In this document: positions 1-7,529 of the stretch, piece after piece
How the letters are laid out: every line of letters begins with the position of its first letter
Position numbering within the stretch: position 1 is the stretch's first letter
From: Xanthobacteraceae bacterium
Lineage (GTDB): Bacteria; Pseudomonadota; Alphaproteobacteria; Rhizobiales; Xanthobacteraceae
NCBI GenBank assembly: GCA_030039655.1
Contig: JASHVC010000836.1
Span: 1-15,129 of the forward strand
Length of the DNA: 15,129 bases
Reading direction: 5' to 3'
Made by a program: the position numbers and the translations under genes
The notes under the pieces: model-generated
Told to the model about the DNA's origin: nothing
Database searches by the model: none
Seen by the model: only the letters and a program-made list of their open reading frames with translations

Positions 1-1
1 A

Positions 2-439
2 TTACCTCTCAGCCGCAACTGGGATCGAATACGTCGAAGTCACGTGCGCCACCAACTCGTCGCTGCCATCGGACCGAATACCGACTTCGCCGACGGCGAG
101 CCGCTTGCCGAGCTTGATTAGCCGCGCCTCGGCGAGGAGATCGCGCGGCGCGGGCTTTCTGAGGAAATTGATGGTGAGGTTGGTGGTGACCGCGAGCGGA
201 ACCCAGCCGATCGCCGAAAGCACTGCCACGTACATGGCCACATCCGCGAGGGCCATGATGATCGGTCCCGATACCGTGCCGCCCGGGCGCAGCGATTTCG
301 CGTGGAAATGGCGGCGCAGGCGGCAGCCGCCGAGCCAAACCCGTTCGAGGGCGTAACCGCTTCGGGGGTTGAACATTTCGGGAAATTCGCCGCCAAGCAG
401 CGTTTCCAGCTTCTTGCGCGTTAGCTTCGGCGCGGCCAT
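2..439 (-). CDS. PaaI-family hotdog-fold acyl-CoA thioesterase
   Basis: The 145-residue product fits the PaaI/YbgC-like hotdog thioesterases, which hydrolyse acyl- or aryl-CoA thioesters in the cytosol. The stretch from about residue 50 to 75 (RPGGTVSGPIIMALADVAMY) matches the family pattern of a Gly-rich turn followed by a helix with the catalytic-type Asp in LAD. The strand with TTNLTINFLRKP is the usual central beta strand. An in-frame ATG lies nine codons upstream (466), but the start at 439 is preceded by a strong GGGAGGGA ribosome site at good spacing, so I chose it. The gene diverges from a crotonase-fold gene at 561; the 121-bp gap presumably holds both promoters. The substrate cannot be told from sequence. 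The family call is firm, the exact reaction is not. Confidence 0.82.
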   Translation of the reverse strand: MAAPKLTRKKLETLLGGEFPEMFNPRSGYALERVWLGGCRLRRHFHAKSLRPGGTVSGPIIMALADVAMYVAVLSAIGWVPLAVTTNLTINFLRKPAPRDLLAEARLIKLGKRLAVGEVGIRSDGSDELVAHVTSTYSIPVAAER

Positions 440-560
440 TTCCCTCCCAGCCCTCTGCCCTTTCATCGTTAGTCCCTTGCGGCTCGTGATCGGGTACAAT
501 CGAAGCAAATCGCCGAACCGCCAGGCGAGATAGGTCGAACGATAGCTCGAAGATAGGTCA

Positions 561-1400
561 ATGAGCCCGCAAACCGCAAAAGCCGTCGCCCCAACCCTCG
601 CCACCGCACGAGAGCCGATCCTTCTGCGCGAAGATGTTTCCGGCACTGCCGTGCTGACCCTGAACCACGCCGAAGTGCGCAACACGCTCTCCGAAGCGAT
701 GCTTGCGGCACTCACCGACGCCTTCTCCTCCATCGCCCGCGATAACCACGTGCACGCGGTGGTGCTCGCGGCTAAAGGCCCCGTCTTTTGCGCCGGTCAT
801 GACCTGAAAGAGCTCAACAGCCGCCGCTCCGACCCTGACCAGGGCCGCGCCTACTTCAAGAAGGTGATGACGGCATGCTCCGCGATGATGCAACAGATCG
901 TCAAACTGCCGCAGCCGGTGATCGCCGCGGTGCAGGCGACCGCGACTGCGGCGGGTTGTCAGCTTGTCGCAAGCTGCGACCTCGCCGTCGCTTCGCGCAC
1001 CGCGAAATTTGCAACGTCCGGCATCGACGTGGGCCTGTTTTGCTCGACGCCGATGGTTGCGCTTTCCCGCAACGTTGCGCGCAAGCACGCGATGGAGATG
1101 CTAGTGACCGGCGAGATGATTTCGGCGGACCACGCGGCGCGTATCGGGCTGATCAACCGGGTCGTCGATCCGGGCAAGGAGCGCGAGGAGGCCCTGAACC
1201 TCGCCAGCATAATCGGCGCTAAGTCGTCGGTCGCAATCAAGCTCGGCAAAGCGGCGTTTTATCGCCAGCTCGAATTGCCGCTGGCGCAGGCCTACGAACT
1301 GACGAGCGACGTTATGGTGGAGAACATGCTGACCCGCGATGCCGAGGAAGGCATCAACGCATTCATCCAGAAGCGCAAGCCGAAGTGGGAGGGTCGCTGA
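561..1400 (+). CDS. Enoyl-CoA hydratase/isomerase-family (ECHDC3-like crotonase) protein
   Basis: This 279-residue protein has the crotonase fold. The first oxyanion-hole segment is FCAGHDLKEL (about residue 76) and the second is AAGCQLVASCD (about residue 130). It then has FATSGIDVGLFCSTPM and a C-terminal helical part, closely resembling the ECHDC3 branch. In classical enoyl-CoA hydratase two glutamates add water; here the equivalent positions read Gln134 (GCQL instead of GCEL) and Gly154 (TSGI instead of QPEI). Hydratase activity is therefore doubtful, and an isomerase, hydrolase or non-catalytic acyl-CoA-binding role is possible. No clear Shine-Dalgarno precedes 561; TACAAT at 495-500 is a possible -10 box. 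The CoA-binding protein gene begins 15 bp after the stop, so the two are probably cotranscribed. Confidence 0.9.
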   Translation: MSPQTAKAVAPTLATAREPILLREDVSGTAVLTLNHAEVRNTLSEAMLAALTDAFSSIARDNHVHAVVLAAKGPVFCAGHDLKELNSRRSDPDQGRAYFKKVMTACSAMMQQIVKLPQPVIAAVQATATAAGCQLVASCDLAVASRTAKFATSGIDVGLFCSTPMVALSRNVARKHAMEMLVTGEMISADHAARIGLINRVVDPGKEREEALNLASIIGAKSSVAIKLGKAAFYRQLELPLAQAYELTSDVMVENMLTRDAEEGINAFIQKRKPKWEGR

Positions 1401-1415
1401 CTCTCGGCAGGCGCG

Positions 1416-1991
1416 ATGAACCACGACTCTTATTCCGACAGTTACATTCGCGGCATTCTCAACACCGTGAAGACAATCGCCATGGTCGGCGCCTCGGAAA
1501 AAGAGAATCGCCCGAGCTACTTCGCGTTCAAATATCTGCTGGAACGCGGCTACACAATGTTTCCGGTGAATCCGGGACACGCCGGCGAGCAGATGCTCGG
1601 CCAGCGGATCTACGCACGGCTTGCGGATATTCCGGTGCCGGTGGACATGGTCGACATTTTCCGCGCCTCTCAATATGCGCTGCCGGTCGTTCAAGAGGCG
1701 GTGGCGCTGACGCCTCGACCGCAAGTGATCTGGATGCAGCTCGGCATACGCAACGACGAGGCAGCGGCATTGGCAGAAGCGAATGGCATGAAAGTGGTTA
1801 TGAACCGCTGCCCAAAGATCGAATACGGCCGGCTCTCTTCGGAAATCGCCTGGATGGGCGTCAACACCCGCACCATCAGTTCGAAGAAAGGGACCATCGG
1901 CGGCGTTCAACGCATGTCGCTCAACCGCACCACCGCGCAAGGCGGCGCCACCGAAGCGGCCGACCGTGTTCAGCGCGAGGAAGGCCGCTAA
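1416..1991 (+). CDS. CoA-binding domain protein (YccU-like, CoA_binding_2 family)
   Basis: This 191-residue protein has a Rossmann-type CoA-binding domain. The nucleotide-binding loop is IAMVGASEKENRPSY (about residues 21-35), followed by strand FPVNPGHAGEQMLGQ and, further on, VIWMQLGIRNDEAA and MNRCPKIEYGRL. This is the layout of the YccU-like proteins, relatives of the succinyl-CoA ligase alpha N-terminal domain. It is longer than YccU (about 137 residues) by a C-terminal extension of about 50 residues that is polar and probably flexible. The role of the family is not well defined. It lies 15 bp downstream of the crotonase gene, which suggests an operon and a shared link to acyl-CoA metabolism (inference). 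Confidence 0.85.
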   Translation: MNHDSYSDSYIRGILNTVKTIAMVGASEKENRPSYFAFKYLLERGYTMFPVNPGHAGEQMLGQRIYARLADIPVPVDMVDIFRASQYALPVVQEAVALTPRPQVIWMQLGIRNDEAAALAEANGMKVVMNRCPKIEYGRLSSEIAWMGVNTRTISSKKGTIGGVQRMSLNRTTAQGGATEAADRVQREEGR

Positions 1992-2103
1992 CGCTTTCCC
2001 GATTTGCGCCGCATCATCTTCTAGGAACGGCGCACAATTGCCCGGCCCACAGCATATAAACGCCTGTCCGAAAGACCCAGCAGCGTGGCGATATTTACAA
2101 TTG

Positions 2104-2119
2104 GCGAGAACTTTCTCGC
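2104..2119. promoter_or_regulatory. 16-bp perfect palindrome, possible operator
   Basis: GCGAGAA and TTCTCGC form perfect 7-bp arms around a 2-bp centre, about 84 bp upstream of the small secreted-protein gene. The site lies in the non-coding stretch 1992-2202 and has the form of a binding site for a dimeric repressor or activator. No regulator is identified. A chance palindrome is possible. Confidence 0.3.
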
Positions 2120-2202
2120 AGCTTTTTCATCTCTGGCGCCTCTAATGCGAGTACGCGTCGCATCATCTGCGATGCCACAGAACCGATCTTTTCGGAGGGT
2201 TT

Positions 2203-2517
2203 ATGAAAACCCGCTTTGCGCTTGCGCTCATGACCTTCTGCGTGGCGCTCGCACCCGCCACGGTCAGATCTCAATCCCAAGAGTCCCTGCCCCAAGAGTC
2301 CCTGTCCCAAGAGTCCCGGTCCCAAGACTCCCCGTCCCAATACTCCGAATCCGCGACCGATAAAGCAGCCTGCATGGCAGACGCCTTCATGGTCTGCAGG
2401 CAATTCATCCCGGACCGGGAACAAGTCGGCAATTGCCTTGTGGCCAACAGCAGCGAAATCTCGTCAACCTGCCGAGAGGCGCTCAAGCGCTTCGTTCCAC
2501 AAACCGCCACCCGTTAA
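2203..2517 (+). CDS. Small secreted cysteine-containing protein with QES repeats
   Basis: This 104-residue protein starts at an ATG with a good GGAGG site (about 2194-2198). Residues 1-23 look like a Sec signal peptide (MKTRF, hydrophobic core, ALAPATVRS). A low-complexity Gln/Ser/Glu linker follows (residues 24-50), made by a 15-bp tandem repeat. The C-terminal domain has four cysteines (57, 65, 78, 90) in a C-x7-C ... C-x11-C arrangement with ADAFMVC and NCLVANSSEISSTC. This recalls the short cysteine-rich repeat units seen in many small alphaproteobacterial exported proteins. I infer a periplasmic protein with two disulfides; function is unknown. A longer overlapping frame from 2085 was judged a shadow because it lacks these features. 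Confidence 0.7.
   Translation: MKTRFALALMTFCVALAPATVRSQSQESLPQESLSQESRSQDSPSQYSESATDKAACMADAFMVCRQFIPDREQVGNCLVANSSEISSTCREALKRFVPQTATR
2275..2349 (+). repeat. 15-bp tandem repeat, five copies, inside the secreted-protein gene
   Basis: Five consecutive 15-bp units with the pattern TCCCAAGAGTCCCTG lie head to tail. The last two have more substitutions. They encode five SQES(L/R)-type pentapeptides. As the unit is a multiple of three, copy changes would lengthen or shorten the linker without shifting the frame. Confidence 0.9.
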
Positions 2518-2613
2518 CGCCTTCGCCGGCCCTCGCCTACAAAAGAATATTCCGCTGCCACCCCGCGCCTTGGTGCCTCACTTACCTATTAACGCCGGCG
2601 ATTACCGTGCGCC

Positions 2614-2639
2614 TTGACCCGAGCGGCGGGTCCTATAAA
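2614..2639 (+). promoter_or_regulatory. Possible metY control region with a 6-bp inverted repeat
   Basis: TTGACC (2614-2619) and TATAAA (2634-2639) resemble -35 and -10 boxes, but the 14-bp spacer is short for sigma-70. GACCCG (2616-2621) and CGGGTC (2627-2632) form an inverted repeat over the spacer that could be an operator. I looked for the SAM-II riboswitch common before alphaproteobacterial methionine genes and did not see its conserved core. Confidence 0.2.
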
Positions 2640-2677
2640 CCGGCATCTTCAGGCTTTTTCATCACGGGGATCGGCAG

Positions 2678-3961
2678 ATGACCGAACGCATTCCGGGTTT
2701 TGCGACGCTCGCCGTCCATGCGGGCGCGCAGCCCGATCCGACTACGGGCGCGCGTGCCACGCCGATTTATCAGACAACGTCATACGTTTTTGAAAGCGTC
2801 GACCACGCCGCCTCGCTATTCGGACTGCAAACGTTCGGCAACATCTACACGCGCATCGGCAATCCAACGAACGCCGTTCTGGAAGAACGCGTCGCCGCGC
2901 TCGAAGGCGGCACGGCAGGACTCGCAGTGGGGTCCGGACATGCGGCCCAGGTTCTGGTGTTCCACTGTCTGCTGCAGCCGGGCGATGAGTTCGTGGCGTC
3001 GAAAAAGCTCTACGGCGGCTCGATCAACCAGTTCAATCACGCGTTCAAGAATTTCGGTTGGAACGTGGTGTGGGCGGACCCCGACGATCTTTCGTCGTTC
3101 GAGCGCGCCATCTCGCCGAAGACAAAGGCGATTTTCACCGAGTCGATCGCCAATCCGGGCGGCGTGATCACGGACATGGGGGCGGTGGCGCAGATCGCGC
3201 GCCGCGCCGGCGTGCCCTACATCGTCGACAACACGCTGGCCACGCCCTACCTGTGCAAGCCGTTCGAGCATGGCGCCGATATCGTCGTGCATTCGCTGAC
3301 CAAATTTCTCGGCGGCCACGGCAATTCAATCGGCGGGCTCATCGTCGACGGCGGCACCTTCAACTGGTCGCGCGAGCGGCGCTATCCCATGCTGTGCGAG
3401 CCGCGGCCCGAATATCACGGCATCGTGCTGCACGAGACATTCGGCAATTTCGCCTTTGCCATCGCGTGCCGCGTACTGGCGCTACGCGACATCGGCCCGG
3501 CGCTGTCGCCATTCAACGCGTTTCTAATCCTCACCGGCGTCGAGACGCTGCCGCTGCGCATGCAGAAGCATTGCGACAATGCGCTCGCCGTTTCCGAATG
3601 GGTTTCGAATCACCCCAAGGTGGCATGGGTCAGCTATCCGGGCCTGCCCGGCGATCGCTATCATAACCTTGCCAAGAAATATTGCCCGAACGGCGCCGGC
3701 GCAGTGTTCACCTTCGGCCTTAAGGGCGGCTACGAGGCCGGCGTCAAGCTGGTGTCCAACGTGAAGCTGTTCTCCCATCTCGCCAACATCGGCGACACGC
3801 GCTCGCTGATCATTCACCCGGCCTCAACCACGCACCGGCAGCTCAGCGATACACAAAAGGTTCAGGCAGGCGCCGGCCCGGACGTGGTGCGGCTATCCAT
3901 CGGAATTGAGGACAAAGAGGACATCATCGCGGATCTGGATCAGGGGCTCGCGGACGCTTAA
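2678..3961 (+). CDS. metY: O-acetylhomoserine aminocarboxypropyltransferase (sulfhydrylase)
   Basis: The 427-residue product is a full-length Cys/Met-metabolism PLP enzyme of the MetY type. These make homocysteine from O-acetylhomoserine and sulfide in the cytosol (direct sulfhydrylation route to methionine). Diagnostic segments are [27 protein letters not shown] at the N-terminus, the substrate/PLP region [35 protein letters not shown], and [16 protein letters not shown], in which Lys209 should form the PLP Schiff base. The Arg-containing C-terminal part [14 protein letters not shown]...VRLSIGIED is also typical. The length matches MetY (about 425-430), longer than cystathionine gamma-synthase. 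It stands alone on the plus strand and ends 12 bp from a convergent oligopeptidase gene. O-succinylhomoserine specificity (MetZ) is the main alternative, but the length favours MetY. Confidence 0.93.
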   Translation: MTERIPGFATLAVHAGAQPDPTTGARATPIYQTTSYVFESVDHAASLFGLQTFGNIYTRIGNPTNAVLEERVAALEGGTAGLAVGSGHAAQVLVFHCLLQPGDEFVASKKLYGGSINQFNHAFKNFGWNVVWADPDDLSSFERAISPKTKAIFTESIANPGGVITDMGAVAQIARRAGVPYIVDNTLATPYLCKPFEHGADIVVHSLTKFLGGHGNSIGGLIVDGGTFNWSRERRYPMLCEPRPEYHGIVLHETFGNFAFAIACRVLALRDIGPALSPFNAFLILTGVETLPLRMQKHCDNALAVSEWVSNHPKVAWVSYPGLPGDRYHNLAKKYCPNGAGAVFTFGLKGGYEAGVKLVSNVKLFSHLANIGDTRSLIIHPASTTHRQLSDTQKVQAGAGPDVVRLSIGIEDKEDIIADLDQGLADA

Positions 3962-3988
3962 GGCGTGATTTGGTCACGCTGCCAAATC
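3962..3988. terminator. Hairpin between convergent metY and oligopeptidase genes
   Basis: GCGTGA (3963-3968) pairs with TCACGC (3974-3979), and GATTTGG (3967-3973) pairs with CCAAATC (3982-3988). The two stems overlap and cannot form together. There is no U-run, so this may be a weak bidirectional terminator or a palindromic intergenic repeat. The oligopeptidase stop codon lies inside it. Confidence 0.35.
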
Positions 3989-6088
3989 AGGCGCGATGGT
4001 TTTGCGCAAGAAGGCGAAGCCGAGAGCGGTGTTGAAGGCGACTTGCGCATTATTGGTCGCGCCGGCGTGGCCGCCTTCCGGCGGCTCGTAGAAGCAGACC
4101 CGATAGCCCAACGCCGAAAGCTTGGCCGCCATCTTGCGCGCGTGGCCCGGATGCACCCGGTCGTCGCGCGCCGAGGTGGTGAGTAGAATGGGTGGATAAG
4201 GCCGCCCTGCTTCGGCAGCCTGATAGGGCGACATCTCCCGTATAAAGGCCCAGTCGGCGGGATTGTCGGGATCGCCATATTCGCTGATCCAGCTCGAGCC
4301 GGCTGTGAGCTTGGTGTAGCGTCTCATGTCGAGCAGTGGCACCGCGCATTCGATGGCGCCGAACAGCTCCGGATAGCGCGTCAGCATGTTGCCAACCAGA
4401 AGGCCGCCATTGCTGCCGCCTACGCAAGCAAGCCGCTGCGGACGTGTAACGCCGCGAACGAAGAGGTCTTTGGCCACCGCCGCAAAATCGTCGTGCGACA
4501 GTTTCTTGCCCGCACGCATGCCGGCCTTGTGCCAGTCCGGCCCGAACTCGCCGCCACCGCGAATATTGGCGATGACGAACACGCCGCCCTGCTCGAGCCA
4601 AAGCTTGCCTGTTGCGGCTGAATAGTACGGCAGGCTCGAAATTTGAAAGCCACCGTAGCCGGACAGCAGCGTCGCGTTCGAGCCATCGTAAGCGAGGTTT
4701 TGGCGCGCGATCTGAAAGTACGGAATGCGCACGCCGGCGACGGAGACTGCCTCATGCTGGGTAATCTCAAGGCCCGTCGCGTCGAACCGTTGCGGCGATT
4801 GCTTGAGAAGCTCGGGAGTCTCGCCGAACTTGAGCAGCGACTGGGTGGGCGGCGTAAGACTGTTTTGCGAAGTGACAACGAAAACGCCGCGCTCGCGCAC
4901 GCTTTCAGCGAACCAATCATCGTCATCCATCGCTAGCACGAACATATCGAGAATCGACAGCTCGGAGAATCCCTCAAGCGGATCGATCCGCCACCGACCT
5001 TCGGCAAACCGCGCAAGGAAAATGCGTGAACGCACGTTATCCAGGACGATCATGGCGACAACGTCGCCGATGGCACCGAAGCTTTGCAGAAAACGCCGCG
5101 GCGACGGCTCAAACAACACGGTGAAGTCGCGTGCGCCAGTAAGAAACGCGCTGAACGCAATGATCAGCAGTTCGCCCGCGGGATAGAGGCGGCCGCCGAC
5201 GTTCCATTCAGTGCGTAGATTGAGCATGAGCCAGTCGTGGTCGATTGACACACCGACGTCGGCAGGAATGTCGAGCTTGACGCGTCCTGAGCCGCCCTGC
5301 TCGACGAAATCTTCGTGGTGTTCGAAATCGATCTGCCGCCGATATTGCGTCCGTGGGTAGCGCGGGCCCCGGTCGCGGCCGCCCCAAGCCGCCATGTCCT
5401 CAGGTTTGCATTCGAACACGACCGGGGCTGTCGCAAATTCCGCGCCGCGACGGTAAAGGCGCGCTGTGCGGGCGTAGCCGCTGACGGTCTGGAAGGCCTC
5501 GCCCCCCAGGGCCGAACTCACCAGCAGCGTATTCTCATCGACCCAATCCGCCCCGCCCTTCGCCTCGGAAAGGTAGAAACCGCCATCGACAAACCGCTTC
5601 TCAACAAGATCGAACTCGCGGATCACGACCGCGTCGGCGCCACCACGCGAGAGATGAACGAGCCCAAGCCGATGCTCGGGCGCCAGCGTCGCGCAGCCGC
5701 GCCAAACCCAGTCTTCGGCTTCTGACTTCGCTAGCTGGTCGACGTCCAGCAATATTTCCCAATCAGGATTTTCGGAGCGATAGCTTGCGAGCGTCGTGCG
5801 CCGCCACAGGCCTTTAGGGTGCTCGGCGTCCTGCCAGAAATTGTAGAGGAGCTGGCCGCGCTGCCGGACCCACGGGATGCGGTCGGGCGCATTGAGAATG
5901 TCGAGAACGGTTGTCCTGTCCTTCTCGAACTGCGCATCACATAGCGCGGAGATGGTCTCGCGATTACGCGCTTCGACCCAGGCGCGGACTTGGGGGCTGT
6001 CGATTTCTTCCAGCCAGAGATAAGGATCATCTGCCACGGCAGTTTCGGGTGGCGGAGCATCGGTGGCGACTTGGTGGTGATCCGTCAT
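3974..6088 (-). CDS. Prolyl oligopeptidase family (S9A) serine peptidase
   Basis: The 704-residue protein has the two-part layout of S9A oligopeptidases. An N-terminal region beginning with [18 protein letters not shown] leads into a beta-propeller, and a C-terminal alpha/beta-hydrolase domain follows from about residue 480. The complete catalytic triad is visible: Ser559 in GGSNGG, Asp in the DDRVHPGHA motif (residues 642/643), and His674 in PEGGHAG. No signal peptide is seen, so it should be cytosolic and cleave short, often proline-containing, peptides. Its ATG overlaps the TGA of the upstream heme A synthase gene by 4 bp (6085-6088), so translation is probably coupled. The length and motifs are normal for the family; peptide specificity is not deducible. 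Confidence 0.92.
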   Translation of the reverse strand: MTDHHQVATDAPPPETAVADDPYLWLEEIDSPQVRAWVEARNRETISALCDAQFEKDRTTVLDILNAPDRIPWVRQRGQLLYNFWQDAEHPKGLWRRTTLASYRSENPDWEILLDVDQLAKSEAEDWVWRGCATLAPEHRLGLVHLSRGGADAVVIREFDLVEKRFVDGGFYLSEAKGGADWVDENTLLVSSALGGEAFQTVSGYARTARLYRRGAEFATAPVVFECKPEDMAAWGGRDRGPRYPRTQYRRQIDFEHHEDFVEQGGSGRVKLDIPADVGVSIDHDWLMLNLRTEWNVGGRLYPAGELLIIAFSAFLTGARDFTVLFEPSPRRFLQSFGAIGDVVAMIVLDNVRSRIFLARFAEGRWRIDPLEGFSELSILDMFVLAMDDDDWFAESVRERGVFVVTSQNSLTPPTQSLLKFGETPELLKQSPQRFDATGLEITQHEAVSVAGVRIPYFQIARQNLAYDGSNATLLSGYGGFQISSLPYYSAATGKLWLEQGGVFVIANIRGGGEFGPDWHKAGMRAGKKLSHDDFAAVAKDLFVRGVTRPQRLACVGGSNGGLLVGNMLTRYPELFGAIECAVPLLDMRRYTKLTAGSSWISEYGDPDNPADWAFIREMSPYQAAEAGRPYPPILLTTSARDDRVHPGHARKMAAKLSALGYRVCFYEPPEGGHAGATNNAQVAFNTALGFAFLRKTIAPDLAA

Positions 6089-7188
6089 GCGCTGGGCGAC
6101 GTTGGCAGGGCCATCGAAGGACTGAACGCGATGCGCGCCGGCCGCGACGACGCTTGCTGCGCGTGCGCAGTCGCGACCGTTAGAACAACCATCGCCATAG
6201 CCTGATGCAGCAGCGCGAGCGAAATCGGCGCCACCATGAGTAATGTCCAGATGCCGAGCCCTGCCTGCACACAGACTGCGGCAGCCAACACGACGGCGCC
6301 CATGAGCGCAGGTCCCTCGCCTACTGTTCGGGCGACGCGGAACGCGTGCAGCAGCGCGCCTATGAAGATCCCATAAGCAAGCATGCGGTGATCGAACTGC
6401 ACCATGAGGGTGTTTTCAAACAAATTTCGCCACCATGGCACGTCGAAGAAGAGGCGCGACCCATCCGGCACAAAGGCGCCATCGATCAGCGGCCAGGTGT
6501 TATAAATCTGACCGGCGCGCAGCCCGGCGACGAGGGCGCCGAGATAAATCTGCCCCAGCACCAAAATAAGAAGAGCGATCGCGCTCGTGCGGATTCCCCC
6601 TGGCATCGGCGCGCGTTGGGCCTCGCCAAGCCCCTGCGCGGTCCACAGAATGGCGACGTAGATCGCGCAGGCGAGAATGAGATGCGTCGCCAAGCGGTAC
6701 TGCGAAACTTCCACGCGGTCGGCGAGACCCGAAGCAACCATCCACCAACCAACGGCGCCCTGCAGCGCGCCAAGCCCGAAGATGAGCCAGAGCCGTGAGC
6801 GCAGTTCGGGTCCGACCCAGCCGCGCCACAGGAACCAGAGGAAGGGGAGCAGGAACGCAACGCCGATCAATCGCCCGAGGAGCCGGTGCGTCCATTCCCA
6901 CCAAAAGATTGTCTTGAACGCAGCGAGGCTCATGCCTTGGTTGAGCGCACGGTACTGGGGAATTTCTTGGTAATTATGAAATTCGGCCAGCCACTGCGCC
7001 TCGGTCAGGGGCGGGAGCGCGCCCATTACTGGCTGCCATTCGGTAATCGATAAGCCGGATTCGGTGAGCCGCGTGGCGCCGCCGACCAGGACCATGGCGA
7101 GCACCAGCGCCGCCACGGCGTAAAGCCAGAGCCGGATCGCGCGCCTGTGAACGTCCATCTGGACGCCAATGAAATCGCTCGCCGTCAT
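6085..7188 (-). CDS. ctaA: Heme A synthase, COX15/CtaA family
   Basis: The 367-residue membrane protein oxidises the C8 methyl of heme O to make heme A for aa3-type cytochrome oxidase. Around eight hydrophobic segments are visible, in two related halves. The four conserved heme-ligand histidines are His101 ([10 protein letters not shown]), His169 (YRLATHL), His267 ([10 protein letters not shown]) and His328 (LALLHQAMA). The family signatures [18 protein letters not shown] and [13 protein letters not shown] are present. The ATG at 7188 has AAGGA just upstream; a second ATG ten codons in is a less likely start. It diverges from the DUF2842 gene, a frequent neighbour in alphaproteobacteria, and overlaps the downstream oligopeptidase by 4 bp. 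The C-terminal Ser/Ala/Pro-rich tail is poorly conserved. Confidence 0.95.
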   Translation of the reverse strand: MTASDFIGVQMDVHRRAIRLWLYAVAALVLAMVLVGGATRLTESGLSITEWQPVMGALPPLTEAQWLAEFHNYQEIPQYRALNQGMSLAAFKTIFWWEWTHRLLGRLIGVAFLLPFLWFLWRGWVGPELRSRLWLIFGLGALQGAVGWWMVASGLADRVEVSQYRLATHLILACAIYVAILWTAQGLGEAQRAPMPGGIRTSAIALLILVLGQIYLGALVAGLRAGQIYNTWPLIDGAFVPDGSRLFFDVPWWRNLFENTLMVQFDHRMLAYGIFIGALLHAFRVARTVGEGPALMGAVVLAAAVCVQAGLGIWTLLMVAPISLALLHQAMAMVVLTVATAHAQQASSRPARIAFSPSMALPTSPSA

Positions 7189-7194
7189 GGTCCT

Positions 7195-7245
7195 TTGCTT
7201 GTCGAGAGCGCGCGGACCATATAGTGCTGTCCCCTACTCCCGCAA
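7195..7245. promoter_or_regulatory. Overlapping divergent promoters for ctaA and DUF2842 gene
   Basis: On the minus strand TTGCGG (7240-7245) and TATATG (7218-7223) are separated by 16 bp and point at ctaA, giving a short leader. On the plus strand TTGCTT (7195-7200) and CATATA (7218-7223) are separated by 17 bp and point at the DUF2842 gene. Both use the same -10 bases, so the two polymerases could not bind at once. Confidence 0.4.
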
Positions 7246-7256
7246 CCGTGCGTGCT

Positions 7257-7472
7257 ATGCCGATCCGCCTGCGAAAGTTCATCGGAGCCGTCGTGTTGTT
7301 CGTGCTGGTGATCGTATGGGCGCTGGTTGCCATGGCGCTGGCGCAAGCACCGGCCATTCACGACAACACGATTGCGTCCGTCGCCTATTACGTGATCGCG
7401 GGCATGGGCTGGGTGTTGCCGGCAATGCCGCTGGTGCGCTGGATGAGCAGGCCAGCGGTCAGAGGTCCGTAG
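7257..7472 (+). CDS. DUF2842 family small membrane protein
   Basis: The 71-residue protein has two hydrophobic helices (about residues 8-29 and 38-60) after the short basic start MPIRLRKFIG. That N-terminus followed by VVLFVLVIVWALVAMALAQ matches what I know of DUF2842 proteins from alphaproteobacteria. I start it at the ATG at 7257; a longer frame from 7224 would run through the promoter region. It diverges from heme A synthase with only 68 bp between the starts. A link to cytochrome oxidase biogenesis is suggested by this neighbourhood but not shown. Function is unknown. Confidence 0.78.
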   Translation: MPIRLRKFIGAVVLFVLVIVWALVAMALAQAPAIHDNTIASVAYYVIAGMGWVLPAMPLVRWMSRPAVRGP

Positions 7473-7478
7473 TCGCCA

Positions 7479-7504
7479 ATCAGATGAGAGATTTCTCCTC
7501 TGAT
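7479..7504. terminator. Hairpin between convergent DUF2842 and deacetylase genes
   Basis: ATCAGA/TCTGAT and the inner GAGA/TCTC pair around a 4-nt loop with one mismatch. It starts 7 bp after the DUF2842 stop and lies 26 bp from the deacetylase stop. No long U-run follows on either strand, so termination is plausible but unproven. Confidence 0.4.
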
Positions 7505-7529
7505 CACTGAGACGGATTACTAGCCCTGG

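Noticed and set aside
558..1088. Minus-strand frame of 176 codons over the crotonase gene
   Set aside because: His/Arg-rich shadow of a clearly conserved plus-strand gene.
1101..1940. Minus-strand frame of 279 codons across the crotonase and CoA-binding genes
   Set aside because: It covers parts of two well-supported genes, is rich in His/Arg/Cys and shows no domain.
2085..2363. Plus-strand frame overlapping the secreted-protein gene
   Set aside because: Its repeat reads as a Pro/Arg/Val string, and the other frame has a signal peptide, ordered cysteines and a good ribosome site.
2520..2677. SAM-responsive riboswitch before metY
   Set aside because: The conserved SAM-II core and pseudoknot sequences are not present.
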